DNA from: Emiliania huxleyi CCMP1516
Taxonomy: Eukaryota > Haptophyta > Isochrysidales > Noelaerhabdaceae
Length of the DNA stretch: 60,737 bases
Direction of reading: 5' to 3'
Assembly: GCF_000372725.1 (NCBI RefSeq)
Contig: NW_005201391.1
Span: 333,736-394,472 of the forward strand
This document shows positions 32,001-41,526 of the stretch, in pieces (the first letter of the stretch is position 1; each line of letters starts with the position of its first letter). A program made the position numbers and the translations under genes. The notes below the pieces were generated by a model. That model was not told where the DNA came from. It searched no databases and saw only the letters and a program-made list of their open reading frames with translations.

Positions 32001-32261
32001 CTCGTCCACGCTGAAGGACCCTGAGCCGTCGCTGTCGATGTCGCCGATGCAATTCTCGGGCAGCCGGGCGGTGCTGGGCAGCGAGGCGAATTCCGGCGAC
32101 CTGCCCGGCGTCGGTAGCGCGAGGGGCAGGCCCAACGAGGCGAGCATGGCCGTGGGAACCGTGGGATCCGCCGTGGATACCGCCGGGGCCGCGCACGCTC
32201 GGGCCAAAGTTGCAACTCGTGCCAAATCCGGTCGCTCGGCGGGCCCCGCGCGCGGTTTCAT
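26016..32261 (-). CDS. very large Cys-rich mosaic protein (EF-hands, PAN/apple-like and Dickkopf-like repeats)
   Basis: About 2,060 residues in one frame apart from a 51-nt intron (31047-31097) and one TAA (29889-29891). Order: two EF-hand-like loops (DIDSDGSGSFSVDEL and DRDGDGEHNETEA); a PAN/apple-like segment around 31130-31330; then about seven ~75-residue Cys repeats with the signature CDTxGINxC...CC.G, resembling Dickkopf/colipase-fold domains (30700-29500); two or three further PAN-like repeats with CYGxxGxPSxRSGCT; a long unique region; an Asp/Asn/Gly-rich acidic linker; and an Ala/Glu/Asp-rich C-terminal helix region. High Cys content suggests a secreted or cell-surface adhesive/matrix protein, but no strong signal peptide was seen at the chosen start. 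The stop falls inside a conserved repeat, so it is a nonsense mutation, a sequence error or rare recoding. Confidence 0.8.
29889..29891 (-). other. single in-frame TAA interrupting the Cys-rich repeats
   Basis: Reading frame before (NNDPNSGSY) and after (ICYTGGINQCQ) the stop is the same and both sides belong to one repeat unit. No intron model removes it without losing conserved residues. Confidence 0.85.
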
Positions 32262-32262
32262 C

Positions 32263-32799
32263 GTCAGAGTGACGTGGCTTTCGCCTTTGACGAGGTGTCG
32301 CTATTCCCGGGTCCCCAATAGCCGAGAGGCAGCAGCAGTAGTAGTAGCAGTAGTGGAGTAGAGGTCTTTGTTGCTTGGGATGCCCTACGCTCGACTAACT
32401 ACGCGGCTACGCGGGCTGGGCGCTGGGGGGTAACAAGATAGAAAAGAGAAAAAAGAAATGGGAGGACGGAACGCCATCCCTCCCGCGGGTTTGTCTTCTT
32501 TCTTTTTAGGACCGCCACCACACCAGGGATTTTAAGGAGAGGAGCTAGCCGTCGCCCACCCTTGGTCGTCTGCCTCTTCCTATCTCTGTTCGCAGTTTGC
32601 CGCTGGAAATAATTCTTTATGCTGTGCCTTTTGTGGTGCTAGTTCGTGCCAGTCTGCTGTGAGAGGGGCGTTGCGAGAATTCTTTTGCGCAAGTAAGGAG
32701 TCAGCGCCACATTTCGAGCGTAGACTAGGCGCTCGCCGCCGCGCACCCTCCACCCTGCCCTGCCCTCCCTCACCCTCGCCCGCCCACGCCGCAGCAGCC
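32263..32799. promoter_or_regulatory. divergent upstream region (Cys-rich giant / metacaspase)
   Basis: About 540 bp between two opposite starts. Contains a short (AGT/GCA)n run at 32329-32362. No defined promoter motif recognised. Confidence 0.4.
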
Positions 32800-34807
32800 A
32801 TGACCGACCAGAGCGCCGCCGGCCCGACCACCAACTTCAACTACCTCAAGACGGGCGCCGGCAAGACCGAGCGCAAGGCGCTGTGCATCTGCTGCTCGTA
32901 CCCCGGCACCCAACTGGCGCTGCCGGGCTGTGTGAGAGACCAAGCTGCGATGGTGGACATGCTGCCCAAGCAAGGCTACGACGTCACCTTCCTCACCGAC
33001 GGCGACAACTACCACGAAAAGCCGACCAAGGTGGCGCCGCGCCCTCGCCCCGCCCTCCGCCCGCACCGTGCTCCTTAGGCGGCCCGTTGCCACCCGCTTT
33101 GAATCGTCGCGCGAGGCCTTCGCCTCGACCGCCTTTTCGCCCCCCCCCTCCTCACCGCCGCCGCCGGGCCCGCAGGCCAACATCGTCCGCGAGATGAAGA
33201 AGCTGTGCGCGTGGCTGAGCGAGAAGGAGGGGCGGCAGGGGTGGATCTCGTACTCGGGGCACGGGGCGCAAGTGCCGGACGACGAGATCCAGAAGGTTGG
33301 CTACAGCGAGGAGAAGGACGGCATGGACGAGGCCATGGTCAACATCGACTACCAGGCAGCCAGCTCTCCTTGTCTCGCCACACCCACCCTGCACCCTCCC
33401 CTTCCCGCACCTCTGCCCTCCCCACGTCTCCCCCTCCGCCGCTCACCCCTGCCCCCCCCCCGGTCGGCAGTCCGTCGGCCTTCTCACCGACGACGAGCTC
33501 AAGGAGGTCCTCGTCTTCAGCAAGGGCTCCTCGCTGATGGTCCGCCCCTCGCCCCCCGCCCTCGCCTCCACCCCACCCTCACCCCCACCCTCACCCCCAC
33601 CCTCGCCCTCGCCGCCACCCGCCACCCTCGCCGCCGCCCTCCCCGCGGCCCACGCCCTCTCCATGGACTGCCGCCTGGTCGGGGGCCTCCCTCCCTGGCC
33701 AGCCTCCCGCATCCCCTTCCCCCCAGACCCGCACCCCTTCTCCCCAGACCCGCACCCCTTCTCCGCCGCACAGGTCTTTATGGACTGCTGCCACTCGGGC
33801 ACCATCCTCGACCTCCCCTACCGCCTCACGCACGAGGCCACCGGCCCGGCGTACGACGTCATCCCCGACTGCGGCACGCGACCCTCACCTCGACCCTCAC
33901 CTCGACCCTCACCTCGACCCTCACCTCGACCCTCACCTCGACCCTCACCTCGACCCTCACCTCGGCCCTCACCCCGACCCTCACCTCGACCCTCACCTCG
34001 CCAGGCACCATCTTCTGCGTCTCGGCCGCCCTCGACGAGCAGTGCGCCTACGAGACCTCCGAGGGAGGCGTCTGCACCCGCGCCTTCCTCGGTGCGTACA
34101 GGAAGGGCCAGCCGCCCGGACAGGTGACGACCCTCCCCTCCCCCGCAGCTGCCGCCGCAACTCCAGCCCCGCCCTTCCCAGCTGCCGCCGCAACTCCAGC
34201 CTCGCCGCAGCCGCAGCCCGCGCCGACGCCTTGTCGCTCCTCCACTCGCCGCCGCCCTCACCGCGCCCTCCCTCTGCCCTCGGCGCAGATGCTCCAAAAG
34301 ATGCGCGCGTACGCGCAAGCGAAGAAGATGCCGCAGCAGATCACCATGAACTCGAACCGTCCCTTCACCGACGCGGACGGCTCCTTCATCGACGCCGACC
34401 CGGCGAGACATAGCCGAGATGCAGCCGCGGGGTACAGTCGAGACACAGCCGAGACATAGCCGAGACACAGCCGAGACATAGCCGAGACATAGCCGAGACA
34501 TAGCCGAGAGATAGCCGAGACACTGTCGAGATGGGGCTGGCGTCTTTGCCCCCCCGGACTCCTCCCGAGCCTCCGGCGACCCCTTCCTGCACCCGTCCTG
34601 CAGGCGGGCGGCATCTGCGAGTCGCTCCTCAACTGCCTGACGGGTGAGACGTCGGCGACGCGCAGCATCGAGATCGGAAACAAGCAGGACAAGGGCCAGA
34701 TCCCGCCGTCCAAGCCCTGCACCGCGGCCGGCAAGATCTTGCCGCAGCCCACAAAGGACTACGTTAAGTCGATCCGCGAGAAGAACGGCTACGTTGCGCA
34801 GCTCTGA
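32800..34807 (+). CDS. metacaspase (peptidase C14 family)
   Basis: Seven exons: 32800-33030, 33176-33355, 33471-33539, 33774-33873, 34005-34123, 34289-34402 (or 34393) and 34604-34807, giving about 335-338 residues. The fold is a caspase-like Arg/Lys-specific cysteine protease. Catalytic His lies in YSGHGAQ (about residue 106) and Cys in FMDCCHSGT (about residue 166); CVSAALDEQ and the late FTDADGSF block also fit. There is no obvious N-terminal prodomain and the p20 and p10 parts are close together. Introns use GT, GC, GT, GC, GT and GC donors in order. Two introns contain tandem repeats. Likely roles are stress response and cell death. Confidence 0.9.
33874..34004 (+). repeat. 12-bp minisatellite forming an intron
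   Basis: About ten copies of CTCACCTCGACC-type units fill this GC-AG intron of the metacaspase gene. Confidence 0.85.
34403..34530 (+). repeat. 11-bp minisatellite in a metacaspase intron
   Basis: Repeated CATAGCCGAGA/CACAGCCGAGA units, in the intron that ends at 34603. Confidence 0.85.
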
Positions 34808-35256
34808 GAGAACTGCGCGCCCGGGCGGCGCAGCGGCGGCAGCGGCGCAGCGGGCGGCAATGCCACAGCGGCGTCGCCCCCGACGCGGCGGAGCGGGTGT
34901 TGCTACGGGTGACCGGCGAGGGGATCGATGACGACACATAGCTGTGAGATGTGCTCAGTCTCAGACGATGCCCACGTCTGTATCGTAGACGGTAGACGCC
35001 GTATCTTGTTCTTGATTCTTTTGTGTGCGTACGAACAATAGGATTATTTAAACACGTGCAGCTCCGCCACAACCTCACAGTCTGGGATATGCTTAAAGTA
35101 GTCTCTCTAAATCGTTCCGCGCGATCGCACGTGGACCAGGGAGCAGCAGCTGCAGCGAGCAGGCGACTCTCGCCGATCTCTCGGAGGCCTCTGCACAAGA
35201 GCGCAGCGCAGGGTGTGTTCCAGTGAAAACTCTGAGACTCGTCCCGCCCCCCGCCC
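34808..35256. other. intergenic, convergent 3' ends
   Basis: Between the metacaspase stop and the WW-protein stop; nothing further supported. Confidence 0.45.
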
Positions 35257-35888
35257 TTATGAGTTGGCCGAGCGGCCGCCCTTGCCGTCCTGCGAGAGCT
35301 TGAACTTGGTCTTGTACTTTGACCCCGCCTTCGAGCCTGCCACGCAATGCGAGCCGGCGCGGGGTGAGCGCCGATACGTATGCGTCCTGCGGGGCACGGC
35401 AGGCAGAGGGCGCTCGCCCTTGCGCTTCGTCGATCGATCTCGCTTCTGCTTGAGGTTCTTGAGCATCTCGTGCAGCCCCTCCCGGCTCGCCTGGTAGTAG
35501 ATGACGAGAAGACCCCCAAATAAGATCAGCACCGGCACTCCCAGAGCGAGGACAGTCAGCATCATCGTCGACCCGTCAGTTGCCCTCAAGCCGCCGGCCG
35601 CCGACCCAGCGGACGCACTCGCGGCGCGCTGGACCCTAGCGCCGGCCGGCGCCTCCCACGCGGTCTTTTGCGACTCGGCGTGATAATAGAACCTGCGCGG
35701 CGAGGGTCCGTGTCGGGAGAGGCGTGGCAGGCGGCAGCACCTCCGGGCGCTGAAGCGCACATTTTCCCCGACTCCTTGTCGTAGTGCTCGGTCCACAGCT
35801 CGCCCTCCGCTGCAGCCTCGGCACCTTCATCCGCCAGGCAAGCAGCCAGCCAGGCGACAAGTAGGCAGAACGAGCACAAACGCGACAT
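35257..35888 (-). CDS. WW-domain single-pass membrane protein
   Basis: Two exons, 35888-35761 and 35692-35257, joined by a 68-nt GT-AG intron, give 187 residues. It starts with a signal-peptide-like segment (MSRLCSFCLLVAWLAACLA). The joined exons form a WW domain: first Trp in GELWTEHYDK, the FYYHAE strand and the second Trp in TAWEAP. A 23-residue hydrophobic helix follows (LTVLALGVPVLILFGGLLVI), then a strongly basic tail. This predicts a type I membrane protein with a luminal/extracellular WW module, which is unusual because WW domains normally bind Pro-rich ligands in the cytosol. Function unknown. Confidence 0.75.
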
Positions 35889-36478
35889 GTGTGTCAGCGT
35901 TTCGCGGTAAGATCAAAAGAAAACCTAAATCCCTCCCACGGACTGGCGCGCACTGGCAGTAACACACCACGGCTGAAAAGAAATCCTCCAGTATGTCTCG
36001 CCGTCTCCGGGGCACGCTATCCTGTGCAGTCAGGGCAAGTGGGGGCGGGGGCACAGTCCCTTTGACGTATGTATCTCCGGGTTCTGTGTCTCTAGTCTCG
36101 GACCGAGGGGGGGCTTGAAGTTAAGTAAGAAATTTTAATCTACAAATGCCAGCGGCCAGCCAGCGGCTGCCAGCGCTGCAGGCGCTACGTTCATTGACAG
36201 TGGTAAAGCGTTAAAACGCGTCAGCAGTGGTCCTCCTCTTCGGGAATGTTCGTAACACGTAAGAGAGGAGAGAGAGTACGAAAGTAAGGGCTACATACAC
36301 ACACTGAAAACCAACCAACAAGAAATCAATCAATCACGACTCTCTTTCAGTCAGAGAGTCAGAGTGATTTGGGCTCGCAAAGTGCGAAATAATCGTCGTC
36401 GAAAGGATGTTGCGTCGGGTGCACCTTGTGGTCGAAAGGAGTACAGAGAGTTCCTAATTCCTGTTTCAATTCGCGCGT
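35889..36478. promoter_or_regulatory. divergent upstream region (WW protein / lectin)
   Basis: Holds an 8-bp hairpin GACTCTCT..AGAGAGTC near 36339-36361, preceded by CAACAAGAAATCA. The same words occur near 21776. Possibly a MITE remnant. Confidence 0.4.
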
Positions 36479-37450
36479 ATGGCCTTAGTTGTCATACGGA
36501 AGCGCCCGAGCCGGCGATTCCGAGTGTCTCTCCAGTTCCGGTCCCATGCGAGCCTGGTCGACCGCAGTGTTCTTCGCCCTGGTGCGTGCACTGGCACTGA
36601 CACACACGATATCCGCCGCACACATGCGCGCCGCCGATGCCAGCACTCTCACCCCGGCGCTGCCACTTGCATGTTCCAGGCAGCGACAACGCACAGCGCG
36701 CCAGTTGCCACAAACGGCAGGGCCCTCTCTACAAACGACCCGGTGAAGAGCGGCGCCTACGGCGGCGACGGCGGCGACGCGTTTGACGACTACAATACGC
36801 TCGGGCCTTCATCCTTGGGTGTGTCCTCGATTCAATTGTGGAGCGGGAACGCGATTGACCGGCTCGTGATCACCTACAAGGACGGCCACGAAGTCACGCA
36901 CGGCGATAACAGCGGCGGGAGCGCCAGTGAGACCTTCAACGTTGGTTCAAGCTACATTACCAAGGTGTCGATTCGATCGGGGAACGTGGTTGATCAGCTC
37001 CAGTTCGAGCTCGCTGATGGAAAAAAGTCGGCAGTCTACGGAGGCAATGGAGGCGATGCGCACTCTTGCCAGGCTCCCGAGGGTACCGCAATCGTTTCTT
37101 TCTTCGGAGGTGCCGGGAACTCTCTCGATCAAATTGGGTGCTATACGATTCCGACGTGCAGCGACATTGGTTCGGTCACCGGAAAATGGGTTGCAGACGT
37201 CTACACGGACGGTGATGCAACCATTGAGCAAATGTTCGGCACCGCGTCGTCTACCACGTACACGCGGGACGAGTCTTGGTCCGATAGCGTCACGAACACG
37301 CTAAGCGGGGGCTTCGAATTTGAAGGGTCATCGTCTAGCGTCCAAGTGAGCTCGACTGTGGCTTCCGGCGAACGCGTTCGAACAGACGTACACAACTTCG
37401 CAGACAGTCTCGTGGTCAGAGCCGGGCCAGGTCTGGCGGTGGGAGTTTGA
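36479..37450 (+). CDS. jacalin-like lectin-domain protein, frame disrupted near the C-terminus
   Basis: The central region fits a jacalin-like beta-prism lectin: YGGDGGDAFDD, SIQLWSGNAIDRLVI, ITKVSIRSGNVVDQLQ, YGGNGGDA and FFGGAGNSLDQIG. A Ser/Thr-rich, alternating polar/hydrophobic region follows and could be a beta-rich second domain; a pore-former-type fold cannot be judged from sequence alone. Near 37425 the frame must shift by one base to continue with conserved-looking Cys motifs (CGD, CCPPG) up to a stop at 37631. A signal-peptide-like stretch (MRAWSTAVFFALVRALAL) begins at 36546 in another frame, so a small 5' intron is likely and the given ATG may not be the real start. Probably secreted and sugar-binding. 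Confidence 0.65.
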   Translation: MALVVIRKRPSRRFRVSLQFRSHASLVDRSVLRPGACTGTDTHDIRRTHARRRCQHSHPGAATCMFQAATTHSAPVATNGRALSTNDPVKSGAYGGDGGDAFDDYNTLGPSSLGVSSIQLWSGNAIDRLVITYKDGHEVTHGDNSGGSASETFNVGSSYITKVSIRSGNVVDQLQFELADGKKSAVYGGNGGDAHSCQAPEGTAIVSFFGGAGNSLDQIGCYTIPTCSDIGSVTGKWVADVYTDGDATIEQMFGTASSTTYTRDESWSDSVTNTLSGGFEFEGSSSSVQVSSTVASGERVRTDVHNFADSLVVRAGPGLAVGV

Positions 37451-37631
37451 TACGGCAGACTCATGCGGCGACGCGCAGACGTTCAAAGACTACGTCACCA
37501 CGAACGACGTCGATCACGAGCCGTGCTGCCCTCCAGGGTTCGCACTCAACCCGTCGGAGCAACATGGCCCTTGCACGCAGGTGGAACTCTGCACGTGCGA
37601 CGTGGACACGTGCACATCAGGAACAGCCTGA

Positions 37632-38795
37632 GTTGAAGGCATAGATGCCTACTCAATCCTTTGCATGGTCTTCTCTTTGTGCACTATCTCTCTTTGTTCA
37701 CTACATCCTGTACACCCCGGGGAGGGAGGAAAACCAAAGGAATCTCTTGTCGTCTCTTTGTCGTATGCATCCACACCCCTTGTTTACTAACGGCTCCTCA
37801 GTAGTTCGCAGGGCGCAGTCCTGTCCCGGCCAAAAGGTCAGCTGAAGGCGAGAGTTTTGGTTGAATTTTCACTTTTTGAAATGAGCTTTCGACCGGCTTG
37901 CTATCTCTTTTGCTATGAAACGGAAAAAATGCGGGCACACCTACAGCCGCCTCTTTTCTGGTTGTTGTGTTGCATATTCCCAGTCACACGAAATCTTGCG
38001 ATCGTGTATGCAACCCCACTCTCACGGACTTGCACCGACCAACCGACTACCACACACACGGGCAGAGCGACTCGATCACGGGCTGTGCTTGACACCTGCG
38101 GCGCGAGCAGAGGCTGCCCCCCCCCCCCCCCCTGGCGGAGGTTTGACCGCCTACAGCCCCTCGCCTAGCCAATCAGCTTAAAAGCGGAGCGCGGCAGGTC
38201 TGTGGGTCTGGTCTGGGTGTGGCCGCGTTGGAACTTGGATTTTGGAATTTACCGTTTCCTCGTCTTCCCTGCGGCGGGCGCCCCGCAGCTCCAGCGGCAG
38301 CCAGCGGCAGCGAACGCAGTAGTGCCACAGCACTGGTCGGCTCTGGGCTAAAGTAATTCGCCGCCCTCGCCCTCCAACTCGTAACTCGTTTTGTCGCGCG
38401 TACCCCGCTACCCCCCCCCCCCCCTCCCGCTCCGACTTTGCACTCAAAGTTCCTCTACCCCCCGATACAATTTCGTTCAAAATCCTGCTCGTTGCACAGG
38501 CAGGTCAAGGACAACGACAAGGTGGATTCTCTCTTTTCTTTCTTTTTAGACAGCGCTCAGCGCGCACGTTCTCTGGAGTCGCGCCACAAGAGCTACACAT
38601 CGAATCGCGAATACAAGCACCACACAACCTATCTAAAAGAGAGCCTCCCTTCGGAGAGGAGCTCGAGCGCGCGCCGTCCCGTGCGTAGCACGACGGGGGT
38701 TGCGGCGCGCGCCGTCATCGCGAGACTCTCATCCCTCCCGCTGCCGCTCCAAGTCGAGCCGACGCCGCACACGTCTGCGGCGCCCACTACGAGGA
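37632..38795. other. intergenic, no gene recognised
   Basis: About 1.1 kb. AT-richer around 37650-38000 and with C-homopolymers near 38118 and 38411. Convergent 3' ends of the lectin and SelO genes; nothing else supported. Confidence 0.45.
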
Positions 38796-39134
38796 TCAGC
38801 TCATGAAGCCTATGCCGCCCTGTTGCGCCGCGCCGGCCGGCTGCCTGCGGTAGTACATCTCCTCGAACTCTGGCTGCTCATCGAACGGCCGCGCGAAGAG
38901 CGCCTGCAGCGCCTGCACCGCCGTGTGGTTGCCCTGCTCGGCCCCCTTGTACGCCTCGGCGAGCATCCACTCGCGCGGGATGTACCTGTTCACGGCTCTG
39001 GACCGTGAAATAGCGCTGCTACCACGCCTGCAGCATCCACACGCGTCGGAGGGACTTTGGCGACACGAGCCGCATCGCACGCGCGCGCTGGTCGGCGGCG
39101 GCCGCGACGACGGCCGCCTCGCCATCGCCGCCAC

Positions 39135-39165
<31 letters not shown>

Positions 39166-41242
39166 GAGCGCCTCCTCCCTGTGCGCCGTGAGCCAGCGCC
39201 GCAGCCAAGCCCGCCACGCGTCCGCCTATGGGACATGTCTCGGACATGTCATGGACCTACCATGGACGCAGCCAAGCCTGCCACGCGTCCGCCTGCGCGT
39301 CGCTCAGCGGCTCGTAGAGCGCCACCGCCAGGACGTCGCCAAGGAGCGCCACCTCGCCCGCGCCCGCCGCGCCGTTCCCGCGCTCGAGCGCCGTGGCGAG
39401 CTGCCGCCATAGCAGCGTGTAGTCGACGCCGCCGTGCCGCTCCATCAGCGCCAGCAGCTCTGCAGCCAGGCCCGACGCGACTGCGCCCGCCGCGAGCCCG
39501 AGCTTAGCCGCCCACATGCGCCCCATCGCCGCGTCCGCCACGCCGCTATACCCGTCGATGGTGGCGCGCAGCTCGCGCGCGCCGCTGCGGTCGAGCAGCG
39601 GCAGCAGCGCCTGCGAGATGCGCCGAGATGCGCCGAGATGCGCCGAGATGCGCCGAGATGCGCCGAGATGAGCCGAGATGCGCCGAGATGCGCCGAGATG
39701 CGCCGAGATGGGGCGTGATGGGGCGAGATGGGGAGAGATGGGGCGAGATGGGCGAAATGAGCCGAGATCTTGGCAGCGGCGCGCCTCCGCAAACATGCGG
39801 TAGTTTCGTCCCGCCGCGGCCGGCTGGTTGAGGAAGCCAAAGTGGCCTCCCTCGGCCGAGCCAACCCACATGGACCAGCGCGGAGAGAAGGGCTCGATGA
39901 AGCCAAACGGGCCATAGTCTACGGTCACGCCACCGACGAGGCAGTTGTCCGAGTTGAAGTTTGACTGCGCGTAGCCCACCCGCACCCACGCCGCGGCCAA
40001 GTCGGCGAAGCGCGCCGCCGCCTCCCTCGCCATCCGCAGCAGCTGCGGCTGCAGCGGCGCGTCCGGCTCGTACGGCGGGTACTCGCGCCACAGCGCGTGC
40101 CTCGCCAGCTGCTCGAGGTTGCGAGTCCTACTCTCGGGGCAACCTGTGCTGCTCTCGGCCAGTCTCGCGCCGGCCGCTCGAGGCGGCCGCGATGCCCCGT
40201 CGAGGCCGCCTCGCCCCGGCCCGACCGCGCCCGCCGACCGAAGAGCTCAAAGTGGCCGACGCGAAGGTACGAGCGCGCCACGCGCGTCGTGATCGCGCAC
40301 CGCTCGCGCTGGTGCAGGTCGCCGCCGTGCATGCCTCTGCCGCGCCCACTCCACGTCGCGCTGCACTTGGCGCAGCTCTTGGCGCAGCGATCCTCCATGA
40401 AGGCCGCGTTGCGATCGCACTCGCCCGCGCCCGCCCACAGCGCGCAGCGGGAGTCGGTGTCGTCGCACGCCGTGGACGCGTTCGCGTCTCCGCCGTAGGT
40501 GGTGGTCGAGTACCACGGCCGCAGCACCTGGTCAACAGCAAGAACGAATCTCACGCCGCCGAGGACAACACTGATACTGATGGCATTCCGCGGTCCCGGC
40601 CGCCCGCACCGTCTCGTCGGCCGACCCGACGAGCGAGAGAGCGCGCGTCGTCGCAACGCCCATGTGGTGCATCGCCTCCGACGCCAGGTACTCGCGAACC
40701 GAGGAGCGAAGCACCGCGCGCCCGTCCGCGTTGCGGCAGAAGGGCGTCTTGCCGGCGCCCTTGAGCTGCAGCTCCCACCGCGCGCCCGCAGAGGTGAGGA
40801 CCTCGGCGATCGAGACAGCGCGGCCGTCGCCATACCCGTTGCCCGTTGGGCCGGCCCCGTTGGGCTGAACCTCCGAGCCGTAGATGGAGAGCGCGTAAGG
40901 CGTCGCCCAGGTCTGCTCAAAGCCGGCCACCGCGTCGACATCGCCCGCAAATAGCCGCACGAACGGCGTGTCGGGTGTGCACTCGCCGGCCGCGATCTCC
41001 AGTAGCTCGAGGACCGCCGGGCTGCATGCGATGAGGTACGGCCGCGGCAGTGGAGTGGGCTTGACGATGACGTAGTGGCCCGAGTGCACCTCCCGGGCCT
41101 GCTTGTTTGGCGGCCGTGCCTCCGGGTCCGGTTCGAGCTGGTCGATCCAGCTGTTGTCGACGCGGGCGGAGAGGCAGTCGAGCGACCCCTCCGCGGCAGC
41201 AGGGCAGGTGCGCCCGGCGGCGAGAGTGCCAAAGGTCAGCAT
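38796..41242 (-). CDS. SelO/YdiU-type pseudokinase AMPylase with inserted ShK-like module
   Basis: Six exons (41242-40592, 40527 to about 40233, 40127-39785, 39610-39293, 39225-39056, 38985-38796). Diagnostic blocks: HSGHYVIVKPTP, LQLKGAGKTPF, RSSVREYLASEAMHHMGV, TTRALSLVGS, VARSYLRVGHFELF, FNSDNCLVGGVTVDYGPFGF, YIPREWMLAEAY. SelO transfers AMP from ATP to Ser/Thr/Tyr, usually in mitochondria and in redox control. Between RPWYS and ERCAITTRV there is a ~40-residue Cys module (C-x6-C-x7-C-x8-C-x3-C-x2-C) of ShK type, not normal for SelO. The C-terminal region has a poly-Gly run; the usual C-terminal selenocysteine/Cys position is not evident. The start is the first ATG on this exon; no clear targeting peptide. 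Confidence 0.88.
38986..39055 (-). other. 70-nt GT-AG intron with diverged exon-start copy
   Basis: Intron start (GTCCCTCCGACGCGTGTGGA, sense) aligns to the next exon start (GTACATCCCGCGCGAGTGGA) and continues into shared GTGGATGCT and GGCGT words. Confidence 0.75.
39226..39292 (-). other. 67-nt GC-AG intron flanked by a 27-bp direct repeat
   Basis: Copies at 39200-39226 and 39267-39293 differ at one position and are offset by 67, the intron length. The rest of the intron is filler built from CATGTCC/GTCCATG words. Confidence 0.88.
39611..39784 (-). repeat. decamer minisatellite intron in SelO
   Basis: Intron of 174 nt (GC-AG) composed mostly of CGCCGAGATG-type decamers (plus strand), changing to GGGCGAGATG variants towards 39760. 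Confidence 0.85.
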
Positions 41243-41526
41243 GGCCAGCTCAACGTGGAGGTGCCGTGGCGCAGCACTTGGCGGCGTTCGCGACGATAGC
41301 AGCTGTGCATGTTGCTGCAACAGCACCGACCACTTCGGCGCACGCTGTTTTTTTCCCCAGACCTCGACAGACCAGTTGCCTTACAAACTCCGCCGTGAAG
41401 GTGGGGACCCTGTCCTCCTCCCAATTGGGGACAAAACAAAACAAAAACCTGAGAAACGTCAAACATCTGGGCGCGCCATCACGAAACACAGCTCGTCGGA
41501 CCTGCACGTGGTCCCGGCCGCCCCAA
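41243..41526. promoter_or_regulatory. short divergent promoter (SelO / beta-oxidation enzyme)
   Basis: 284 bp separates the two ATGs, so both promoters must lie here or overlap the genes. Confidence 0.5.

Noticed and set aside
39611..39784. minisatellite as protein-coding repeat
   Set aside because: Splicing it out joins MFAE to ALLPLLD as in SelO proteins; coding through it adds unrelated repeats.
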